From positions 9,110,889-9,174,888 of the forward strand of contig OZ024791.1 of NCBI GenBank assembly GCA_964017065.1: DNA of 64,000 nt. The letters run 5' to 3'. Below the pieces are notes generated by a model. That model was not told where the DNA came from and ran no database searches. It saw nothing but the letters and a program-made list of their open reading frames with translations. The stretch is from Haliclona indistincta. Taxonomy: Eukaryota > Porifera > Demospongiae > Haplosclerida > Chalinidae. Positions 32,942 to 42,835 of the stretch are shown here, piece after piece; within the stretch, counting starts at the first letter, position 1; each line of letters begins with the position of its first letter. A program made the position numbers and the translations under genes.

Positions 32942-33837
32942 CTATAAGGAAATTGCAGAATTGTATGATAATCAAAGGCTACATTAGTCCATGGTTGTTG
33001 CACTAGGTGTGATTGTATTTAATAACTATTATGCCTGCAAATTGCCAAGTCAGCTGTTGCCTCACTGTTAAAGTCATGAGCTGGTACAGGTATGACTCAA
33101 GGTATGAATCGACTGTCACTAGTTGTGTAACATAGCATGTTTGTAAGCTAAGATGTTTTCACTTTGCAGGTAAACCTCAAGTGAACATGCAAAACTCACT
33201 AGAACATACCGGTATTATACAAGATATGAATTGACATGCAGGCTAGCTGTTACTTTTAATAGACTATAATATGCTTTTAGGCACAACTCACTCTTAGACT
33301 ACTGGTACACTTCCTTCTAACACATTTTTATATATTCTTGTAACATAATAATATCATGCAATTGTTTACTCTTCTTTATGTGGACTTATAAATGTTTTGA
33401 TAAAAGAATGTTAACTTGAATAAAAGTTAAATAACAATAGTTTAGTCTTAAGTTTTTTTGATGCGTATCACAAGCTTTAGTGATTTGTTTCTTGAGAGTT
33501 AGCAGATAAGAGATCTTAGTAACCCTACAGTAAAGTATAAAGACAAAAAACTTATTAATTCATACACTAACCTTAATAACAGCCGTCTGTAAACACATGC
33601 ACATAGTTTGTTACCAACACTGAACAGCACCTGACAAAACCAGGAGAACCTGTGCACTATAAAGAATAGAGACATGAGTTATGACATGTCACATTGACTC
33701 ACACATATACAAAATCAGTTAACTTCCTGTTTACAACAATGAAGGTTTTATTATTGCTATGTTGCTATTATTGCTACTGTTGCGGGTTTTGAACCATTAA
33801 TAATCACTCTGCTCTAGATAGTTCAGAATCAAACCAA
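32942..33837. other. Interior of the CACTG element, no gene seen
   Basis: AT-rich sequence without an open frame of note, repeats or RNA features that I can support. Confidence 0.4.
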
Positions 33838-33955
33838 GCACACACACAAACAGACAACAGACACATGCAGATACACATATACACACACAAACAGACGCTA
33901 ACACACACACAAACAGATACACGCGTGCGCACACACACACACACACACACACAAA
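33838..33955. repeat. Imperfect CA-rich microsatellite
   Basis: Interrupted CACACA runs with CAAACAGA and CAGATACAC variants, ending in a pure CA run. Confidence 0.9.
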
Positions 33956-34179
33956 AGCAAAAGCCTCTCACTGCTTATTACAGGTCACGCATTTCTGGAC
34001 AAGCCAGGGCACCTGTGCACTAAGCAGGTACGATGTGCTGGTGCTATGAGCACTCCTGGAGCCCGGGTAAGGAACTCGCAGGAGGTACCAACCATGCCTC
34101 CCACTGCCAGTGTGGGCACCCTGTAGTCCCACCACTACCATTAGTGGTACAATGAGACACAGTCGGTGTGCTTTGCTCC
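33956..34179. other. Unclassified sequence next to the microsatellite
   Basis: GC richer than its surroundings. Short open frames occur on both strands but have no recognisable domain. It may be an older repeat, since the adjacent segment is shared with the SINE body. Confidence 0.3.
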
Positions 34180-34184
34180 CCCAG

Positions 34185-34228
34185 TACAAGACCAGGTACC
34201 CGTTTTACAGATGGGTGGGCTGGAGTAC

Positions 34229-34230
<2 letters not shown>
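34185..34230. repeat. Partial SINE-body copy
   Basis: CAGGTACCCGTTTTACAG followed by ATGGGTGGG closely matches the body of the SINE about 350 bp downstream. It runs directly into the (AC)n tract. Confidence 0.6.

Positions 34231-34298
<68 letters not shown>
34231..34298. repeat. (AC)34 microsatellite
   Basis: A perfect AC dinucleotide run of 68 bp. Confidence 0.98.
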
Positions 34299-34300
<2 letters not shown>

Positions 34301-34499
34301 CCCATTCACTTGCTCAAACCTAGGCACACACACTCAACTAATACAAGTGGACTAAATGGACAGCGTCATCTTTTATCAGTAATGATAACCAGAACTCATG
34401 GTGCTACTCTGGTTTTAGGCCTAGCACAAAAAACTATCCTCCACCACAGTTGGTCGATGAACTGTGGCGGCATTAACTGCATACAACTCCCTCCATAGG

Positions 34500-34675
34500 G
34501 CCATTGTCACTCTCACAACCATCGATCTTAGCCCTGAGGTCAGGTACCTGTTTTACAGATGGGTGGGTCGTGGGTTTGAGAAAAAAACTATTCCCAGTGC
34601 TGGGATTCGATCAGTGTCCTCCTGTCTTGTGAGCCAAAGACTCTACCTGTCTGCCAGCTGAACCACTGGAGCACC
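34500..34675 (-). mobile_element. tRNA-derived SINE
   Basis: Read on the minus strand, the head begins GCTCCAG and has a good RNA polymerase III A box (TGGTTCAGCTGG, 34,665-34,654) and B box (GATCGAATCCC, 34,612-34,602). The spacing is slightly longer than in a normal tRNA. After the head comes a body containing CCCACCCATCTGTAAAACAG, which recurs as a partial copy at 34,185-34,230. The cloverleaf is not intact, so a SINE is more likely than a functional tRNA gene. Confidence 0.6.
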
Positions 34676-35084
34676 TACACACAAAGGAACATAAACATAA
34701 TACGTACATACGTATGCACGCAAGCAAAAACACATACAAGCACAAAAAGAAAGAAAGAGAGACTGAATCTATAACAATAACATACTGTAGCTACTTGTGC
34801 AGCTAGTGAAGAGGGCGAGGCAATAGCCATGCACTGACAAGGGAGGCAGGCTTTGAACACACACATATACACAGCTTCACTAGTCACAAAAAACCCACAT
34901 ACTGCAGGACATACATAATTGTGAAAATGTCTACGTAACTTACAACACCAAGAACTCCCTCAAGCAACGTTTAATACTGCTTTGTAACTAGCCACCTGGA
35001 CTGCTGGAGACACCAGTACCCTATTGCTCGCCATATTGCGCAATACTGGCTCCGCCCACACTGAATTTCATTAAGACAACGTAT
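34676..35084. other. Interior of the CACTG element, no gene seen
   Basis: CA- and purine-rich low-complexity sequence at first, then unique sequence. Nothing supportable. Confidence 0.35.
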
Positions 35085-35341
35085 TATACGCTACTGTATA
35101 ACGTGGTATAACATGGTATAAGTAATATACAGTGGTGTATATTGCAAAGTAGTATACACACAATATACACATGATATACTGTACTGAATAACTCAGTTAT
35201 CTTTACTATTGTATAACATATAATATACGCTATTGTAAAACAATGTGTATACTGGACTTATACGCATAGTAGTATATCTGTTGTATAACTCTAAAATACA
35301 CACTGCAGTATACTAGTGTATAACAAAACTTTTGCACAGTG
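35085..35341. repeat. Right terminal region of the CACTG element, TATAC-rich
   Basis: Dense GTATA/TATAC motifs in both orientations, ending in the terminal CTTTTGCACAGTG. It mirrors the left terminal region, although base-for-base pairing is good only at the outermost part. Confidence 0.6.
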
Positions 35342-35382
35342 TGATAACCAACAATAACCACTGATATCCAAGAATAAGTAAT
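35342..35382. repeat. Satellite fragment between two insertions
   Basis: Four 10-bp units resume immediately after the CACTG element and are cut by the foldback element. Confidence 0.9.
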
Positions 35383-35660
35383 ATATAAACCATGACTTCC
35401 GGGTGGTTATCAGCAATATGAGACCCGAGCCCGAGATATCAGCCCGAGGCGAAGCCGAGGGCTGATATCAAGGGCGAGGGTCTCATATTGCTGATAACAA
35501 CCTAGAACTCATGGTTTATATTGTATAATCCATTTCTTACTTTCACGAGGCTCGGTGGAACCCGTAGTCGATCGTCGTGCGACGCCATTTTACGCGTGCA
35601 GGTAGTTATGGCTTATAACGCACCTGGCGGTGCCTTTGATGTGACGGGAAGTATGGTTTA
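35383..35660. mobile_element. Foldback/MITE-like element in the satellite
   Basis: The ends are ATAAACCATGACTTCC at the left and GGGAAGTATGGTTTAT at the right, an inverted repeat with a small gap. The left half (35,383-35,521) is itself a 139-bp long hairpin: ATCAGCAATATGAGACCC pairs with GGGTCTCATATTGCTGAT around a centre reading CCCGAGGCGAAGCCGAGGG. The right half is unique and somewhat CpG rich. No coding capacity. Confidence 0.7.
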
Positions 35661-37635
35661 TCCCCTGATAACCAACAATAAAAACTGGTAACCAACGATA
35701 ACCAACTATAACCAATAACAACTGCTAAACAACAATAACCACAGATAACCAAGAATAACCACTGATAACCAACGATAACCAAGAATAACCAACAATAACA
35801 AAGAATAGCCAACAATAACCACTGTTAACCAACAATAACCACTGATAACCAACTATAACCACTGATAACCAAGAATAACCCCTGATAACCAACAATATCC
35901 ACTGCTAACCAACGATAACCAACTATAACCAACAATAATCAAGAATAACCATTAATAACCAAGTATAACCAACGATAACCACTGATAACCATCAATAACC
36001 ACATATAACCAAGAATAACCACTGATAACCAATGATAACCACTGATAAGCAACGATAACCAAGAATAACCAACATTAACCACTGGTAACCAACAGTAACC
36101 ACTGATAACCAACGATAACCACTGATAAACAGCAATAACCACAGATAACCAAGAATAACCACTGATAACATACATCAATCACTGACAACCAACAAAAACC
36201 ACTGATAACCAACGATAAACCAGAATAACCAATAGTCACCACTGGTAACCAACAATAACCACTGATAACCAACAATAACCACTGGTAACCAACAATAACC
36301 ACTGATAACCAACAATAACCACTGATAACCAAGAATAACCACAGATAACCAACGATAACCTCTGATAACCAACGATATCCACTGATAACTAACGATAACC
36401 ACTGATAACCAACGATAACCATTGATAACAAACATTAACCACTGATAACCATCAATAACCACTGATATCCAGCGATTACCACTGATAACCAAGAACAACC
36501 ACTGTTATCCAAAAATAACCACTGATAAACAACGATAACCAAGAATAACCACACATAACCAAGAATAACGAACAAAAACCACTGATAACCAACAATAACC
36601 ACTGATAACAGTGATAACTAAGTATAACCAACAATAAACAAGAATAACGAACAATAACCACTGGTAACCAGTTATAACCACTGATAACCAATGATAACCA
36701 AGAATAACCAACCATAACCAACTAAAATCATTGTTAACCAACAATAACCACCGATAACCAACGATAACCAAGAATAACCAACAATAACCACTGGTGACCA
36801 ACTATAACCACTGATAACCAACGATAACCACTGATAACCAACGATAACTACTGATAACCAACGATAACCACTGATAACCACTGATAACCAACGATAACCA
36901 CTGATAACCAACAATAACCACTGATAACCAACGATAGCCACTGATAACCACTGATAACCAACGATAACCACTGATAACCAACAATAACCACTGATAACCA
37001 ACGATAGCCACTGATAACCAACGTTAACCACTGATAACCATCATTAACCACTGATAACCAACGTTAACCACTGATAACCAACGATAACCACTGATAACCA
37101 ACGATAACCACTGATAACCACTGATAACCAACGAAAACCACTGATAACCAACAATAACCACTGATAACCAACGATAACCAAGAATAATCAACAATAACCA
37201 AGAATAACCAACAATAACCACTGATAACCAACAATAACCACTGATAACCAACTAAAACCACTGATAACCAAGAATATCCACTGATAACCAACAATAACTA
37301 CTGCTAACCAACGATAACCAACTATAACCAACAATAACCAAGAATAACCAACAATAACCACTGATGACCAACAATAACCACTGATAACCAACGGTAACCA
37401 AGAATAAACAACAATATCCAAGAATAACCAACAATAACCACTGATAAGCAACAATAACCTTTGATTACCAAAGATATCCAAGAATAACCAACAATAACCA
37501 AGAATAACCCACAATAACCACTGGTAACCAACGATAACAACTGATAATCAACAGTAACCACTGATAACAATCACTAACCACTGATAACCAACGATAACCA
37601 CTGATAACCAACAATAACCACATATAACCAAGAAT
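35661..37635. repeat. 10-bp satellite, distal block
   Basis: The same TAACCA-based units resume, including the higher-order variants AATAACAAAGAATAGCC (near 35,803) and CATACA (near 36,170). The block is slightly more diverged than the main array and stops abruptly after CCAAGAATGAGC. Confidence 0.95.
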
Positions 37636-38031
37636 GAGCACTTTACCACGTGGAACAAGGAATGCATAATCAATAAATGCTTTCAACAACTTAAAAAGCT
37701 TTCCAAATTGTAAACAAGGATGTTATAACATGATTGATGTACCAGTTAGTCTCAGAGCACCTGTTTGACGGCTGATAGAGCGAGTGCACTTTACCATTTT
37801 GAATAAGGAATGCATAATCAATAAACGCTTTTAACTACTTAAAAAGCATTCCAAATTGTAGATAAGTATGTTATAACATTATTGACGTACCAGTTACACA
37901 CGGAGCACTTGTTTGACGGCTGATGAAGCGAGATTTAGTTGGATTCCAAATAGAGAGCACTTTACCATGTGGAATAAGGAATGCATAATCAATAAACGCT
38001 TTTAACAACTTAAAAAGCATTTCAAATGTGC
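37636..38031. repeat. Three tandem copies of a ~150-170-bp repeat
   Basis: Units beginning GCACTTTACCA at 37,638, 37,786 and 37,957 share AAGGAATGCATAATCAATAA, TTAAAAAGC and, in the first two, the GTTTGACGGCTGAT tail. The third copy is cut by the MITE that follows. Confidence 0.85.
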
Positions 38032-38040
38032 ATCTTTATG

Positions 38041-38479
38041 GGCGGTCATCAATCACTGGACTGGACCAGTGGACTGGACTACAAAATTGGAAACCATGCC
38101 CATAATTACTATACTACTAAACCCAAGACCATAAAAACCTTCGCCTAACTGTGCCCAGTATTCGCTAACAGGTGATTTAACACTAAGGATCGTTGTTCCC
38201 AGCGTTTTAACACTAAGGATTGTCGTCCCCAGCGTTTTAACACTAAGTATTGTCGTTCCCGGTGTTCTAACACTAAGGATCGTGAGGTGGCGAATATTTA
38301 GGTTGATCCACATACTGGGCGCTGTTAGGCGAATACTGGGTGCCGTTAGGTCCATACTGGGCGCAGTTAGGCGAAGGTTTTTATTGTCTTGTGTTTAGTA
38401 GTATTGTAATTATGGGCGCGGTTTCCTGTTTTGTAGTCCAGTCCAGTCCACTGGTCCAGTCCTGTGATTGATGACCGCC
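38041..38479. mobile_element. Mutator-like MITE with long TIRs
   Basis: The ends start GGCGGTCATCAATCAC and end GTGATTGATGACCGCC. Pairing continues imperfectly for about 110 bp on each side. ATCTTTATG precedes the element and ATCTTTTTG follows it, a 9-bp target duplication with one mismatch. Long TIRs with a 9-bp duplication are typical of the Mutator/MULE superfamily. There is no coding capacity. Confidence 0.8.
38176..38282. repeat. 30-bp tandem repeat inside the MITE
   Basis: About 3.5 units starting TTTAACACTAAGGAT and containing GTTCCCAGCG, with few differences between units. Confidence 0.85.
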
Positions 38480-38499
38480 ATCTTTTTGATACGGTAGAC

Positions 38500-38960
38500 C
38501 CTATCATTTATGTTCTGGTGAAGAGTTGTGGCTCTGTGAATATTACTGAGCAAAAACAACATTGACTTATATGAAAGAGCTTAATGAGCTGATTCTAGTG
38601 TACCCATTGTCAGGCGTCAATTAATTTTTGTGGCGGAGTTATGGGTCTATGAATATTAATGAGTAAAAGCAACATGTTGTGGTTTAGGGTTTACAGTGTG
38701 TCTCCCGACGAATTTTAAAAAAAATTTGCTATCATCATGTAGAGGAAGGTCTTCTCCATCTTTTAGTTACGTTTCCACGTAAGGGGTGGCGGAGTTATAG
38801 CTCAATGAATATTAATGAGCAAATACAACATTGACTCAGATGAAAGAACTTACCGAGCTGATTTTAATTCACCCATTGTCAGCCGTCAATTACGTTGTTG
38901 GGTGGAGTTATGGCTCTAGGAATATGAATGAGTAAAACGAATTTTGGCTAGTGTTAAAAA
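38500..38960. repeat. Diverged tandem repeats (GGCGGAGTTAT...)
   Basis: At least three related segments contain GGAGTTATGGCTC, GAATATTAATGAG and ACAACATTGACT followed by a CACCCATTGTCAG block. No frame is conserved. Likely a decayed repeat. Confidence 0.6.
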
Positions 38961-38970
38961 GTGTTAGGAT

Positions 38971-39022
38971 GTAGGGTTTAGGGTTTAGGGTTTTAGGGTT
39001 TAGGGTTTAGGGTTTAGGGTTT
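38971..39022. repeat. Interstitial telomere-like TTTAGGG tract
   Basis: About seven TTTAGGG units, two of them with an extra T, end exactly where the A transposon begins. The heptamer is the plant-type telomere sequence, whereas animals usually have TTAGGG. Confidence 0.9.
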
Positions 39023-39027
39023 TAGTT
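39023..39027. other. Boundary core TAGTT, left end of copy A
   Basis: TAGTT lies at the junction of the TTTAGGG tract and the element terminus TTCTACC. Confidence 0.55.
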
Positions 39028-39039
39028 TTCTACCGACCC

Positions 39040-39240
39040 TCAAATTTTGGCATTTTCTGGCCCGGAACGGAGAGAAACCTGGCCTTTTTCGTCACAAGAC
39101 TGTCCTCTTTCGTCAAAAATGAGCAGATTCTGTCCTGGAAACTGAAAATGTGTCAAAATCTGTCCCCGAAAATGCAACGTTCAAGGAATTTCTGGCCCGA
39201 AAATGGAAAATCGGACGAGTCTCTGGCCCTGAAAGGAAAG
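39040..39240. repeat. TTTCTGGCCCGAAA minisatellite (copy A)
   Basis: Degenerate units of roughly 30 bp contain CTGGCCC or CTGTCC followed by a GAAA-type sequence. It occupies the same place in B1 and B2, just inside the left terminus. Confidence 0.75.
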
Positions 39241-39610
39241 AAGTCGTCCGTTGTGTTTGATTTGACTGTCCTTAATGGGTCCGTGTGTTAGACGTTCTAT
39301 AAAGTTGACAAAAGAATGGGCTTGGTGGATGTAGCAGCGATAGCCGAGTAGTTAGTGAGTGTGAGATAGTCCAGTTTGATCTCTAACTAGATGATCGTAC
39401 GTTAGACATAGAGTGCAATTGTACACGTGTTTGCACTGTTAGGCGAAGGCTTTATCAGGTTTTAGGGTTTAGTTTTGGTATCTTGGTGCTCTATTGCATG
39501 CAATTGGTCATTATCAATTTTGTTGTGTTCTTTGAAACAATCATCGTAAATCAAACAAAGTATTATAAATGTGTGCAACAATATTGTGTTTGTGTCCAAG
39601 ACGCAATTGA
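39241..39610. other. 3' flank of the copy A gene
   Basis: Contains a fragment related to the MULE MITE (GTTAGGCGAAGG near 39,440) and a second GGGTTTAGTTTT at about 39,463. A weak tRNA-like A box lies near 39,345. No gene seen. Confidence 0.4.
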
Positions 39611-42383
39611 TTATGTGCTCCTGTTCAAGTATTTTACTCTATCTTGGATCTACACCAACAAGAAAAGAATTAAAATACATTCAGTTGTGCTTACCTGTTT
39701 AGCAGTTTTAGGCACTTGCACTTCCACGCTGTCTACAAATTCCCGGCACCTTCTCATTATTGGAGTAGTTTTGGCGCCGAGTTCATCTGAAAAAAAGTCA
39801 CGGATATATCCATCCAGTAGATCACTTGCAACTCCAGCACCACCAGCACCTTCTCCTGGTGCTGCCTCGCTTTGTCTCGGTGCTGATGCACTCGTGCTAG
39901 GTTCTATAGTGTTAAATGATAAGGAGAAATGTTATCATAATTTGGAGAGCACACTCCACCTTGAACAGTACGACGAATCAAGTTGGAAGCGTGAATTGCA
40001 TTCGAAGTACCCTGGAAAAGATGATAGTACCTGTAAATTAAATGAAAGATCAATGAAGTCACAGTATTGAGGCTGAGGCATACTTGAATGCAGTTTGTGG
40101 CAGGTGGCCGACGTGCTTCGACACCTCCTCCACTTCTTTTTGAGACATGGTGGCTGCAACTTTGGTCGACACGTGCCTGCGCACCTGTGTCGCAGTGGGC
40201 ATTTTGACTTCATGCCCCAAGTACTTGCCAACCTTAAATTAGAAAAAGAGGAGCTTTTGTCAACAAATTGCCAACGGTTGGTTACCTGTTTGATGTAGTG
40301 TGCGTAATTCTTCAGTGGTCTGCCTTCACAATTTATGAGCAACTGAGGTTGCTCTTTGTAGTTGGCAATCATTGGCCTCACATGTTGCACGTACCCTGCA
40401 AGAAGGTCTGCTTCCCTTTGACGAAGTGTTAACTTGGCAGGGCCGTGCGTGCCACTGGTTTTGTGACGACCAACCTACAGAAAGTTTACAAGTTGTCGTG
40501 CAATAGTTTGTTCGTTTTACCTTAACTATGGTGTAGGTGGCCCCATCTTCGACTGCCGTCTTCCGCTTCATGTACATCTCGGTTGTGAGCCCCAGGACCG
40601 GTCCCGGCCTTTGGGAGTTTCCATACATGAGCAAGGCGAAAAGGTAAGAAGCCACCATGTTGATCTCCTTGTCGGACAGGAAGCCTCCCTCTAAGGCAGC
40701 CTCGGAAACTAGGTCTTCGATGGCCTGCATATTAGAATTTTCGAAGAGCATTTGAAAACCGGTGATATCGGCTGGGTTTTCGGCAAGCTCTTGCTCCCTT
40801 TCCATTCTATATTCTTGCTGCTCCTTTCTTAACACTGATTCCCAGGTCTTGATCCGCTTCTCCATTTTGGTGAGCTGGTGCATCTCAGTTTCGCTGATTT
40901 CGGTTCCTAAGAGAAGGAAATTTATGCCCATTCCGATCCTTTGTAGTTTAGTCAGTCGCCCTCCGTGACCGATTCCATCAGCCTCGAGCCGGGTCAAGTA
41001 CCTCTCAATAGTCTTGGGTTTTACTAGACACTCCCAGCTGATGGTAGAGCCATTGGAGGCATAGTATAAGTACTTACTGAGATCTATGGAGATTTGTTTG
41101 GCTTCTCTCGGGCTCCTTCTTTTGCCGTCCAGGCCTCGTAGATAGCGATAAAATGATCTCAGCGACGTCGAATCTGGCACGGAAAAGTATTTGTAGTGGA
41201 AAGTTCTCCCCTTGGTCTCGGATCGCCCAGACGAAACGATTTTTGGTCGTTCAGGCTTATCGGGGTCGTGCTCGCCGATGGCGAGATCGTCGTCCGATTC
41301 GGTTTCCTCCTCGTCCTCGTCCTCCTCTTCCTCGACATCAACTCGGTGTGGTGCGGTTTCCTCCTCTTCCTCAGCGTTGACTTGGTCTTGTGCGGTTTCC
41401 TCCTCTCCCTCCTCTAGCTCTTCCGATTCGACACCGTCGTTCTGGCATTCTCCTTCCAAAGGACCTGCCGAAGTGGTGCTGGGCTCGTCGACAAGTGTGA
41501 TGGTGACCTTGTCCGGCTCGCTCCACATCTTGATCAAGGTGGTACTGCCCCCAGCTGCTTTCCTGTGAAAAGAAAGTGCAAGTCACCGCGTGGACGACTT
41601 TACGTTTGTCTCACCTGAACGAAGCCAAGGCTTTGCTCACCCTCTTTCCCTGCGAAGCTGCAAAAATTGCCCCGGGCACGAGGCGCTTCGGCACCACCTT
41701 GGCCTTCCGGAGCGCCTCGGTCCGCTCTTTACGAGAGAGGTCGGAGTGGACAGCTTGCATGTGATTGGCCAGCTTTTTCAGTGGCCTGCCAGCCGAAGCG
41801 CAACCTTTGATGGGACACAATTTGTGCTTCCGGTAGTGCTCGAAGTTGGTGTCCTTTGGTGCTGCCGTGGCTGCTCTCCTGCGTTGAGCGCACGACATAA
41901 GCACTACGCATTGGTAGTCACAAGAACAGTACCTGCTCGGTCCTTCCCGTCCTGGCTCCTCTGGACTTTGACTCTCCCTCTCCTGACTCGAGAACGTCGC
42001 CGGGTTGGAATCGTCGCTCCTGTACAAAGAAAACAAAGCCTGGCTTACCCGCCAGCTCATGCAGACGAACCCGGTAAGGTCCACGCTGACTTTCTCGATT
42101 CTCAGCTCCATCCTCCTGCGTAAACCAAACAAACGAAACATCAGACATAGATACTGACGTCGTCGGGCGAACACGTACTTGGGACGTTTAGGTGGTGTCG
42201 GTTCCAAGTCGTCTTCGAGGATTTCGATGTCGCTGTCGCTGTCGCCTGCTTGAGAGAGAGAGAGAGCGGTCAACAGAAGTAGTCAGTTGGTCTGCACTTT
42301 CGCTCACCGTTACGAGGTCCGGGATTGACTTCGACGTCGCCACGACGACCGATTGCAGCTCGCCGCTTTCGTACGGAGATCAT
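39611..42383 (-). pseudogene. 2A / zinc-finger / tyrosine recombinase gene, copy A (frameshifted)
   Basis: Eleven exons by splice borders and homology to B: 42383-42308, 42245-42179, 42115-42071, 42019-41933, 41878-41615, 41562-40521, 40474-40286, 40232-40084, 40031-39960, 39903-39695, 39649-39611; introns are 45-63 nt. The start ATG (MISVRKRRAAIGRR) leads straight into the 2A motif GDVEVNPGP at residues 15-23. A C2H2-like finger follows (C113, C118, H131, H136), then a long Glu/Asp-rich stretch, a helical core-binding-like region and a recombinase domain with R498 (NSQRPG), K532, R609 (VRRHVST), H633 and Y642. Spacing and motifs (RH..ST, GH.....FKYY) fit the phage-integrase fold. A single extra C in exon 9, directly after the Tyr region, shifts the frame and leads to a stop early in exon 10, so only the C-terminal tail is lost. 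One donor, GTTCGT, is unusual but shared with B. Confidence 0.75.
42315..42341 (-). other. 2A-like ribosome-skipping motif (GDVEVNPGP)
   Basis: It fits the D-x-E-x-N-P-G-P consensus, with separation expected between Gly22 and Pro23. The residues upstream are basic rather than leucine rich, so efficiency is uncertain. The leader would be only 22 residues. Confidence 0.75.
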
Positions 42384-42835
42384 TGCCTGGCAACGAGGGA
42401 AAGTGTACAGAACAGAAGTAGAACAAAGTAACACATGCCTTTTATAAGGCCACACCCCTACTGTATTAAAACTGGAAAAAATGGAGGCCTACTACGGAAA
42501 CCGATTTGCTGAAAAGTCCCGAATGGGCGTGGCTAAAATCCGATGTCGCTGTTGGGTAGCTAAGGACGAAAGCTTTGACTGTTTTGACGTCCGTTTTCCT
42601 TGAAAGTGCTTGTGGGCAGAGTTACGGCCAGTGTTTGTTTGCATTGTGTGCACACGACGGCATGCCGTTGCTCTATGGTAATGTTGACGAGGGTGGGGCT
42701 AACGGAGATCATTGCCTGGCAACAAGGGAAAGTGTACAGAACAGAACTAGAACAAACTAACACGTGCCTTTCATAAGGCCACACCCCTACTGCATTAAAA
42801 CTGGGAAAAAAAATGGAGGCCTACTCAAAAGTGTT
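42364..42835. repeat. Duplicated promoter/first-exon segment of copy A
   Basis: About 120 bp covering CGGAGATCATTGCCTGGCAA through AATGGAGGCCTACT occurs at 42,374 and again at 42,704 with a few changes. The second copy has an ATG and similar leader but no 2A motif. Confidence 0.8.
42439..42446 (-). promoter_or_regulatory. TATA box of the copy A gene
   Basis: TATAAAAG on the minus strand lies about 56 nt upstream of the ATG, leaving room for a short 5' leader. A duplicated version at 42,768-42,775 reads TATGAAAG and is probably weak. Confidence 0.55.

Larger units (their letters stand above)
31077..35341. mobile_element. DNA transposon with CACTG termini inserted in the satellite
   Basis: The left end reads CACTGTGCAAAAG and the right end CTTTTGCACAGTG, a perfect 13-bp inverted repeat continuing imperfectly into TTATAC-rich DNA. 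Satellite lies on both sides. The flanking bases are TG before and TG after, and removing one TG plus the element restores an ordinary satellite unit (TAACCACTGATAACC), so a 2-bp target duplication is likely. CACTG-type termini are known from the CACTA/EnSpm group (CMC), which is my best guess. The interior holds one broken coding remnant and no recognisable transposase, so this copy is probably non-autonomous or decayed. Confidence 0.8.

Noticed and set aside
34110..34498. Plus-strand frames with poly-Thr-His
   Set aside because: Translation of the AC microsatellite.
34590..34675. Functional tRNA gene
   Set aside because: Boxes are present but spacing is too long and stems do not pair into a cloverleaf; a SINE head fits better.
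35606..37570. Similar hydrophobic minus-strand frames in the distal satellite block
   Set aside because: Same satellite artefact.
39340..39420. tRNA-Ser-like segment (GATAGCCGAGTAGTTAG)
   Set aside because: The A box has mismatches and no B box follows at the right distance.
41212..41568. Plus-strand serine-rich frames opposite the recombinase gene
   Set aside because: Antisense shadow of the Glu/Asp-rich coding exon.
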